In this document: one piece after another, positions 1-3,536 of the stretch
Numbering within the stretch: the stretch's first letter is position 1
Layout: the number at the start of each line of letters is the position of its first letter
Assembly (NCBI GenBank): GCA_001783465.1
Contig: MFMI01000024.1
Coordinates: 1-5,909 of the forward strand
Reading direction: 5' to 3'
DNA length: 5,909 nucleotides
Origin: Candidatus Kaiserbacteria bacterium RIFCSPLOWO2_02_FULL_54_13
GTDB taxonomy: Bacteria; Patescibacteriota; Minisyncoccia; Phycocordibacterales; Phycocordibacteraceae
Translations under genes and position numbers: made by a program
The notes under the pieces: generated by a model
What the model was told of the DNA's origin: nothing
Seen by the model: only the letters and a program-made list of their open reading frames with translations
Databases searched by the model: none

Positions 1-74
1 ATTGCGCGATGGCGTTTAATTCCACGCACTCAGCCTCTTATTTCTTTCTTTAAACCAGAATTGTTGTTGGTCGC

Positions 75-120
75 CGGGTATCCAGGAGTTGTCGCTATAG
101 CGACAAGTTGTGGATACCCG
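75..120. repeat. 46-base nested inverted repeat (palindromic element)
   Basis: The outer arms CGGGTATCCA (75-84) and TGGATACCCG (111-120) are perfect complements. Inside them lies a perfect 18-bp palindrome TTGTCGCTATAGCGACAA (89-106), separated from the outer arms by unpaired GGAG (85-88) and GTTG (107-110). Neither strand has a T-run right after the structure, so it does not look like an intrinsic terminator. It could be a dispersed palindromic repeat, a recombinase or regulator site, or an RNA hairpin in the 3' region of the 80-aa minus-strand gene that ends at 169. Confidence 0.85.
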
Positions 121-168
121 CGATATCCCTATCTTTGACGGTCGGCAATTATGAGAATATTTGAATAC

Positions 169-411
169 TTAAGTTTCCTTTCGAGTGTATTTTTTGTTTC
201 GGTAGGTGAAGCAACATTTTTTAATATCTGTATCAATTTGGTGCTGTTCTCTTTTGGTTTTGTATTCACTCCTCTTTACATAACAATGTCCCCAAACAGT
301 CGACTTCTTTTTCCTGTCGTTATTTTCAAAGAAAATTTCAGCAAGCCTATTATTCACTATTGCGAAGCACCAGCCGTCGAAGCGTGGGCGTACTTTTCTT
401 TTTGTTGCCAT
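169..411 (-). CDS. Unrecognised 80-aa basic protein, AT-rich gene
   Basis: I do not recognise a named family. The protein is small, soluble-looking and rich in Lys and Arg, with no signal peptide or membrane segment. It has a protein-like core: RPRFDGWCFAIVNNRLAEIF at residues 8-27, then WGHCYVKR at 40-47, and a C-terminal CCFTYRNKKY block at 66-75. Aromatics and four Cys (15, 43, 66, 67) are spread along it, but they do not form an obvious zinc-binding pattern. The frame continues upstream into xth, but the ATG at 411 avoids that overlap, lies 25 bases after the xth stop, and has a TATACT box 8 bases upstream. There is no Shine-Dalgarno. It may be co-transcribed with xth or have its own leaderless transcript. 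The gene is much more AT-rich than its neighbours, so recent transfer or relaxed composition is possible. The opposite-strand frame over the same bases gives a Phe-rich, less convincing product. Confidence 0.72.
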   Translation of the reverse strand: MATKRKVRPRFDGWCFAIVNNRLAEIFFENNDRKKKSTVWGHCYVKRSEYKTKREQHQIDTDIKKCCFTYRNKKYTRKET

Positions 412-419
412 ATTTGTTA

Positions 420-425
420 AGTATA
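420..425 (-). promoter_or_regulatory. Candidate -10 box for the 80-aa gene
   Basis: On the minus strand TATACT (5 of 6 to TATAAT) sits 8 bases before the ATG at 411, and no Shine-Dalgarno lies between. Transcription starting about 7 bases after the box would give an almost leaderless mRNA. No -35 is visible at 17 bases, and the site lies between xth and this gene, so read-through from xth is an alternative. Confidence 0.35.
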
Positions 426-436
426 CACAGTGAATT

Positions 437-1207
437 CTAAGTCCCGATAGTAATCGAAACAGGACAATGGTCGGAGCCGTAGATGTCGGGGTGGACTTCG
501 GCTTTCTTAATATGCTTGATGAGTTCGTGGGCGACGAAGAAGTAGTCAAAGCGCCATCCGACATTTCTGTCGCGGGCACGGAACTTCATGTCCCACCATG
601 TGTATGCCTCTTTGGTGTGGGGGTGGAAGTGGCGAAATGAGTCTACGTAGCCGGCACTGACGACCTCGTCTATCCACGCACGCTCCTCGGGGAGGAAGCC
701 GGTATTGCCCTCGTTCTCCTTCGGCCGGGCGAGGTCTATCTCTTCGTGCGCGGTGTTCACGTCGCCGCAGAAGACAACTGGCTTTTGCTCACGTAACTTC
801 TCGGCGAAAGCGAGGAAGGCATCATAGAAACGCATTTTATAATCTAGCCGCTCGGGGCCCTGGCCGCCGTTAGGGAAGTAGGCGTTGATGAGCCAGAAGT
901 CCTCATATTCAGCGCCGATAATGCGGCCTTCCTGATCAAACTCCTTTATTCCCATACCGTAAATCACGTTCAGGGGCTCAATTTTAGAATAGAGTGCGAC
1001 GCCACTATAACCCTTTTTAATCTGACAGGAAGAGAAGAAGGCCGAGTAGCCGGCAGGGGAGAGGAATTCGGGAGAAAGTTGCTCTGGATTCGCTTTCGTC
1101 TCCTGCAGGCAGAAGATGTCGGGCTTCACACCCTTCAGGAATGATTCCCAATACCTGTCCTTCCCGAGCGACCGTAGTCCATTTACGTTCCACGAGACGA
1201 TTTTCAT
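437..1207 (-). CDS. xth: Exodeoxyribonuclease III (AP endonuclease, ExoA/Xth type)
   Basis: This is a 256-aa cytoplasmic DNA-repair enzyme of the endonuclease/exonuclease/phosphatase fold. The family cleaves DNA 5' to abasic sites and removes blocked 3' ends using a divalent metal ion, as part of base excision repair. All active-site motifs are visible: WNVNGLR with Asn7, LQETK with Glu36, NAYFPNG with Tyr110, GDVNTAH with Asp149 and Asn151, the NVGWRFDYF block with Asp221, and the terminal GSDHCPV with catalytic Asp246-His247. The length matches the family and the protein ends just after SDHCPV, so it is complete. The KENEGNTGF and YTWWD blocks resemble the Bacillus ExoA branch. The ATG at 1207 places MKIVSWNVNG at the usual N-terminus. 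No Shine-Dalgarno precedes it, only a GATACT box 8 bases upstream. It diverges from the 77-aa gene and is followed 25 bases later by the 80-aa gene. Confidence 0.97.
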   Translation of the reverse strand: MKIVSWNVNGLRSLGKDRYWESFLKGVKPDIFCLQETKANPEQLSPEFLSPAGYSAFFSSCQIKKGYSGVALYSKIEPLNVIYGMGIKEFDQEGRIIGAEYEDFWLINAYFPNGGQGPERLDYKMRFYDAFLAFAEKLREQKPVVFCGDVNTAHEEIDLARPKENEGNTGFLPEERAWIDEVVSAGYVDSFRHFHPHTKEAYTWWDMKFRARDRNVGWRFDYFFVAHELIKHIKKAEVHPDIYGSDHCPVSITIGT

Positions 1208-1215
1208 ATCTCAAG

Positions 1216-1221
1216 AGTATC
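1216..1221 (-). promoter_or_regulatory. Candidate -10 box for xth
   Basis: On the minus strand GATACT (4 of 6 to consensus) lies 8 bases before the xth ATG, with only CTTGAGAT between and no Shine-Dalgarno. A poor -35 (TTTTGT) falls 17 bases further upstream. It is weak alone, but the spacing matches that of other genes here. Confidence 0.28.
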
Positions 1222-1279
1222 ACTTGCGACGCATTGCAACAAAAGCGTTTCAAGGGTAGTTATAGCGGATAGGCAGATG

Positions 1280-1286
1280 AAAGGAG
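1280..1286 (+). promoter_or_regulatory. Strong Shine-Dalgarno for the 77-aa gene
   Basis: AAAGGAG ends 6 bases before the ATG at 1293, a near-ideal ribosome binding site. It fixes the start and is the main evidence that this short frame is translated. It stands out because most other genes in the window have poor or no Shine-Dalgarno sequences. Confidence 0.8.
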
Positions 1287-1292
1287 ACAGAG

Positions 1293-1526
1293 ATGTACAC
1301 GCGACACAATGAGATAAACCATTTATTTGATGAAACTATTGCGCATCTCATCAAACTGCATGGCCCGCGATTCCGTGAGAAAAAGATCTTTCTAGAAGTG
1401 CTCGGTGACACGCCGGAGATGCGCGAAACATTTTTTCGATTCTTGCATGACGTTTCCACTTGTCCACCGGAAGTAATTCTGTGGTGCCGGAGGCAAATCA
1501 ACACGCACTTGTCTGTAGTGAAGTAA
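1293..1526 (+). CDS. Unrecognised 77-aa protein with its own RBS and terminator
   Basis: I do not recognise this protein. It is probably a soluble, mostly helical protein: the segments around residues 6-23, 41-53 and 59-72 look amphipathic. There is no signal peptide or membrane span. It has two Cys (57 and 65) that do not form a metal-binding pattern, and a DTPEMRETFFRFL stretch at 39-51. Support for a real gene is structural: AAAGGAG is 6 bases before the ATG, the frame is open to a TAA at 1524, and a strong intrinsic terminator begins at the next base. It is divergent from xth and convergent with the recombinase, so it appears to be a single-gene transcription unit. I could not find a convincing promoter in 1208-1279. 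A longer minus-strand frame overlaps it but has no comparable signals. Function is unknown. Confidence 0.68.
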   Translation: MYTRHNEINHLFDETIAHLIKLHGPRFREKKIFLEVLGDTPEMRETFFRFLHDVSTCPPEVILWCRRQINTHLSVVK

Positions 1527-1548
1527 AAAGGCGGCCGTAGCCGCCTTT
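1527..1548. terminator. Bidirectional intrinsic terminator
   Basis: The arms AAAGGCGGC (1527-1535) and GCCGCCTTT (1540-1548) pair perfectly over 9 bp around a CGTA loop. The plus strand continues TTTCGTTT. The minus strand continues into TTTTT, the better T-tract. It starts directly after the TAA of the 77-aa gene and lies 75 bases beyond the stop of the convergent recombinase gene, so it can end both transcripts. Confidence 0.85.
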
Positions 1549-1565
1549 CGTTTATCCGCGGCTCT

Positions 1566-1603
1566 TTCCATGGAATCCCACACAAGCAAAGCCGTGTGCG
1601 GGA
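1566..1603. repeat. Small palindrome and imperfect hairpin downstream of the recombinase
   Basis: TTCCATGGAA (1566-1575) is a perfect 10-bp palindrome. It is followed by an imperfect hairpin in which TCCCACAC (1576-1583) pairs with GTGT (1594-1597) and GGGA (1600-1603), with a two-base GC bulge. The minus-strand recombinase transcript would carry this structure before reaching the terminator. It has no T-tract of its own on the minus strand and may be a folded 3' UTR or part of a dispersed repeat. Confidence 0.4.
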
Positions 1604-1622
1604 CTCCGCTTCGCTTCGTTTT

Positions 1623-2522
1623 TTAACTCCGTGATTTTCCGTGATATTTGCGATGAATGTCTCTTAAATGGCTGTCGGTGATGTGGGTGTAAATCTGGGT
1701 GGTGTTGATGGAGGCGTGGCCGAGGAGCTGTTGGACGGAGCGAATGTCGGCGCCGTTAGAGAGGAGGTCGGTGGCGAAGACGTGGCGGAGCACGTGGGGA
1801 GTGACCTTCTTCGTAATGCCGGCCTTAATCGCACATTTCTTGATGATGAGTTCAATAGAGCGGGGCGTGAGGCGCGACGGCGCTGTCTTACTGGTGGTGA
1901 CATTCACGAAGAGTGCCTCTGACATATCCTTGCGCGCCGAGAGATATGCAGAGACGGCGCACTTGGCAGCGGGGGAGATGAAGACGACGCGCACCTTGTC
2001 TCCCTTGCCGCGCACCGAGAAGGAGTCTTGGGAGAGGTCAAGGTCGCAGTTGAGCGAACAGAGCTCGGAGACGCGCAGGCCGGTAGAGAAGAGGAGCTCT
2101 AAGATGGCAGTATTTCGTACATCCATCTCTTCAGTTCCGCGGGCGGCCTCCATAAGACGCGCGAGCTCGGCGGGAGTGATGAGGTCCAGCTCGCGCTCGG
2201 AGAGCTTCGCGAGCTCAATGCGTTCGGGAGAAATGCATGCTATTTCGCGCTTGCGCAAGAACTTGAGGAACGCGCGAAGTGCAATCATATAGTAATTCTG
2301 GGTGCGGCGCTTCATTGAATCGGCCGCCGTACCCGGCTGCCGATTGAGCCAGAGGCGGAATTCGCGGATATTCTGTTCGCTGATGTCGCTCACATCCCGT
2401 ATCCTCATCTGGGCGAAGTAGCGGGTGAGATAGTGGTCGTAATTCTCAATCGTTTTCACCGCGCGCCCGCGCTCTATCTCAATGTATTCAAGAAATTGCC
2501 GTTTCGCAGTTTCTGCTTCCAT
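1623..2522 (-). CDS. xer: Xer-like tyrosine site-specific recombinase
   Basis: This is a 299-aa tyrosine recombinase, the size of XerC/XerD. Such enzymes bind a dif-like site and exchange strands through a 3'-phosphotyrosine intermediate, usually to resolve chromosome dimers. The N-terminal SAM-like DNA-binding domain covers about residues 3-95 (FLEYIEIERG, then IENYDHYLTRY). The catalytic domain follows from about 115. The full catalytic set is present: Arg150 in STGLRVSEL, Lys173 in RGKGDK, His243 and Arg246 in TPHVLRHVFAT, His269 in LLGHAS, and nucleophile Tyr278 in TTQIYTH. There is no phage-type N-terminal arm-binding extension and no adjacent prophage genes, so housekeeping Xer is more likely than integrase. 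XerC and XerD cannot be told apart from the sequence alone. The ATG at 2522 gives the expected N-terminus. It is divergent from rpsO and convergent with the 77-aa gene. Confidence 0.94.
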   Translation of the reverse strand: MEAETAKRQFLEYIEIERGRAVKTIENYDHYLTRYFAQMRIRDVSDISEQNIREFRLWLNRQPGTAADSMKRRTQNYYMIALRAFLKFLRKREIACISPERIELAKLSERELDLITPAELARLMEAARGTEEMDVRNTAILELLFSTGLRVSELCSLNCDLDLSQDSFSVRGKGDKVRVVFISPAAKCAVSAYLSARKDMSEALFVNVTTSKTAPSRLTPRSIELIIKKCAIKAGITKKVTPHVLRHVFATDLLSNGADIRSVQQLLGHASINTTQIYTHITDSHLRDIHRKYHGKSRS

Positions 2523-2541
2523 AGGTGGAATACTACCACCT
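2523..2541 (-). promoter_or_regulatory. Hairpin covering the recombinase ribosome binding site
   Basis: On the minus strand AGGTGG (2541-2536) is the only Shine-Dalgarno-like sequence before the ATG at 2522, about 13 bases from it. It is perfectly complementary to CCACCT (2528-2523), which abuts the start codon, with a 7-base loop between. The fold could hide the ribosome binding site, or, when closed, move a site effectively nearer to the start. Only the pairing is seen in the sequence; regulation is inferred. Confidence 0.4.
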
Positions 2542-2550
2542 CGTGTCGCA

Positions 2551-2556
2551 CATTAT
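2551..2556 (+). promoter_or_regulatory. Candidate -10 box for rpsO
   Basis: CATTAT (4 of 6 to consensus), in the context CACATTATTCT, is the best -10-like hexamer between the divergent recombinase and rpsO genes. No good -35 is visible 16-18 bases upstream. If used, the rpsO mRNA would have a leader of about 65 bases that includes the whole 2570-2608 hairpin. Confidence 0.25.
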
Positions 2557-2569
2557 TCTTTGAAGGCGT

Positions 2570-2608
2570 GCCCAGCACCAAATTGCTCCTTGCAATTTGG
2601 TGCTGGGC
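2570..2608 (+). promoter_or_regulatory. Perfect 17-bp hairpin in the rpsO leader
   Basis: GCCCAGCACCAAATTGC (2570-2586) and GCAATTTGGTGCTGGGC (2592-2608) pair perfectly around a 5-base TCCTT loop. In RNA the stem can extend by two G-U wobbles and a C-G pair (2567-2569 with 2609-2611). It ends 19 bases before the rpsO ATG, leaving the likely Shine-Dalgarno (TAAGG at 2613-2617, or AGGGG at 2619-2623) outside the stem. No T-tract follows, so it is not a typical terminator. Ribosomal protein S15 regulates its own translation through leader RNA structures in several bacteria, which makes an autoregulatory leader plausible. A dispersed palindromic repeat is the alternative. Confidence 0.6.
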
Positions 2609-2627
2609 GTGGTAAGGTAGGGGATAC

Positions 2628-2894
2628 ATGCTTACCACGAAGAAAAAGGTGGCGGTAATGAAAAATACCGCCCGGCACGATACTGACACCGGCTCGCCGG
2701 ACGTCCAGGTCGCGCTCCTGTCTCGGCAGATAGACGAGCTTGCGAAGCATCTCAAGAAGAACCCGAAAGATATCCATTCCCGCAGAGGACTCCTCCAGAT
2801 GGTCGCCGACCGCCGTTCGCATCTGCGCTATCTTGAGACGAACAACAAGCGCCACTATAACGCGCTTATCAAGAAACTCGGTTTGAAGAAGTAG
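2628..2894 (+). CDS. rpsO: 30S ribosomal protein S15
   Basis: This 88-aa protein matches S15, which is about 88-89 residues long. S15 is a primary binder of the central domain of 16S rRNA that helps assemble the platform of the small subunit and takes part in an intersubunit bridge. Family motifs are in order: DTGSPDVQVALLSRQI at 20-35, HLKKNPKDIHSRRGLLQMV at 41-59 containing the signature HSRRGL, and the basic end RYLETNNKRHYNALIKKLGL at 68-87. The ATG at 2628 gives the usual short MLTTKKK lead-in. The internal ATG at 2658 would cut away the first helix. It follows a strong leader hairpin and is divergent from the recombinase gene. I see no pnp gene nearby, although rpsO-pnp pairing is common in other bacteria. 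No clear terminator follows, so read-through to the NYN gene is possible. Confidence 0.98.
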   Translation: MLTTKKKVAVMKNTARHDTDTGSPDVQVALLSRQIDELAKHLKKNPKDIHSRRGLLQMVADRRSHLRYLETNNKRHYNALIKKLGLKK

Positions 2895-2933
2895 GAGTTT
2901 CCCCGGGTGGTATCATGAATGAGTAGCGTTCTG

Positions 2934-2962
2934 TTGCGTTTTATTATTTTGTTTTATATAAG
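2934..2962 (+). promoter_or_regulatory. Candidate promoter for the NYN gene
   Basis: TTGCGT (2934-2939) and TATAAG (2957-2962, 5 of 6 to consensus) are separated by 17 bases in a very AT-rich stretch. The expected start point is near 2969, about 5 bases before the ATG at 2974. That leaves no room for a Shine-Dalgarno, and none is present. Confidence 0.5.
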
Positions 2963-2973
2963 CAATTATTTTT

Positions 2974-3486
2974 ATGGCAGTTATTAAACATCCGGCCCAG
3001 CGTGTGGGCGTATTCATTGACACGCAAAATCTCTATCACAGCGCAAAGCACCTCTACAAAGCGCGCGTGAACTTCGCGAAGGTTCTCGAAGAGGCCGTGG
3101 GCGGGCGCATCCTCATCCGCGCTATCGCCTACGTCATCTCCACAGAGACGGGCGAAGAGAAAAACTTCTTTGAAGCGCTTACCAAGATCGGCATTGAGAC
3201 GAAGGTGAAGGACTTGCAGGTCTTTGCCGACGGCGCGAAGAAAGCCGACTGGGACGTCGGTATTGCGATTGACGCGGTCAAAATGTCTCCGAAGCTTGAT
3301 ACGGTCATCATCGCCTCGGGCGACGGCGACTTTATCCCGCTCATCGAGTATCTCGATATGCACGGCATTCAAGTAGAGGTCATCTCGTTCGGCAAATCTT
3401 CTTCAGCGAAGTTGAAGGAGGCGGCGCACGCCTTCACCGATATGTGCGACGACCCGCACAAGTTCACCATCACCTCTCGCTCTTAA
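2974..3486 (+). CDS. NYN-domain (LabA/DUF88-like) putative ribonuclease
   Basis: This 170-aa soluble protein has the NYN fold, a PIN-like metal-dependent RNase fold. The acidic active-site residues are in the usual order: VFIDTQNLY with Asp16 and Asn19, KADWDVGIAID at 90-100 with Asp92, Asp94 and Asp100, and IIASGDGDFIPLIEYL at 112-127 with Asp117 and Asp119. A KSSSAKLKEAAHAFTDM tail at 141-157 closes the domain. The length fits a single NYN domain with no LOTUS/OST-HTH extension. Family members are thought to cleave or process RNA, but substrates are mostly unknown, so RNase activity here is inferred from retained acidic residues. The ATG at 2974 gives a short lead before the first strand. 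No Shine-Dalgarno precedes it, and a good -10 lies 11 bases upstream. It lies between rpsO and the membrane-protein gene. Confidence 0.92.
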   Translation: MAVIKHPAQRVGVFIDTQNLYHSAKHLYKARVNFAKVLEEAVGGRILIRAIAYVISTETGEEKNFFEALTKIGIETKVKDLQVFADGAKKADWDVGIAIDAVKMSPKLDTVIIASGDGDFIPLIEYLDMHGIQVEVISFGKSSSAKLKEAAHAFTDMCDDPHKFTITSRS

Positions 3487-3497
3487 AGGCGCATAAC

Positions 3498-3528
3498 CTG
3501 TTCAACAGCGCGCGAGGTGCGTTATTAT
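3498..3528 (+). promoter_or_regulatory. Candidate promoter and small palindrome before the membrane-protein gene
   Basis: TATTAT (3523-3528, 5 of 6 to consensus) lies 8 bases before the ATG at 3537. A weak -35, TTCAAC (3501-3506), is 16 bases upstream of it. An alternative -10, TATAAG, overlaps at 3526-3531. The 11-base palindrome CTGTTCAACAG (3498-3508) covers the -35 position and could be an operator. The nearest Shine-Dalgarno-like GAGGTG (3514-3519) is 17 bases from the ATG, too far to be typical. Confidence 0.4.
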
Positions 3529-3536
3529 AAGCAGTG

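Noticed and set aside
75..120. Intrinsic terminator or dif site
   Set aside because: No T-tract follows on either strand, and the 18-bp core does not have the two 11-bp arms with a 6-bp spacer of a dif site that I could recognise.
151..420. Plus-strand 89-aa frame, Phe-rich and hydrophobic-looking
   Set aside because: It lies opposite the 80-aa minus-strand gene, which has a more natural composition and blocks. The plus frame has no ribosome binding site, and its hydrophobicity comes from antisense Lys/Asn codons in AT-rich DNA.
412..579. N-terminal extension of the 80-aa gene to 579
   Set aside because: It would overlap the 3' end of xth by more than 100 bases, and the extra residues are Ser/Thr/Pro-rich shadow sequence of the xth frame.
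1699..2292. 197-aa plus-strand frame antisense to the recombinase
   Set aside because: The recombinase on the minus strand has the complete catalytic set. The antisense product is Arg/Ser-rich shadow sequence.
2895..2933. Possible rpsO terminator
   Set aside because: There is a CCCGGG core and a later T-rich stretch, but no stem of useful length directly before a T-run. The T-rich part fits the NYN promoter region better.
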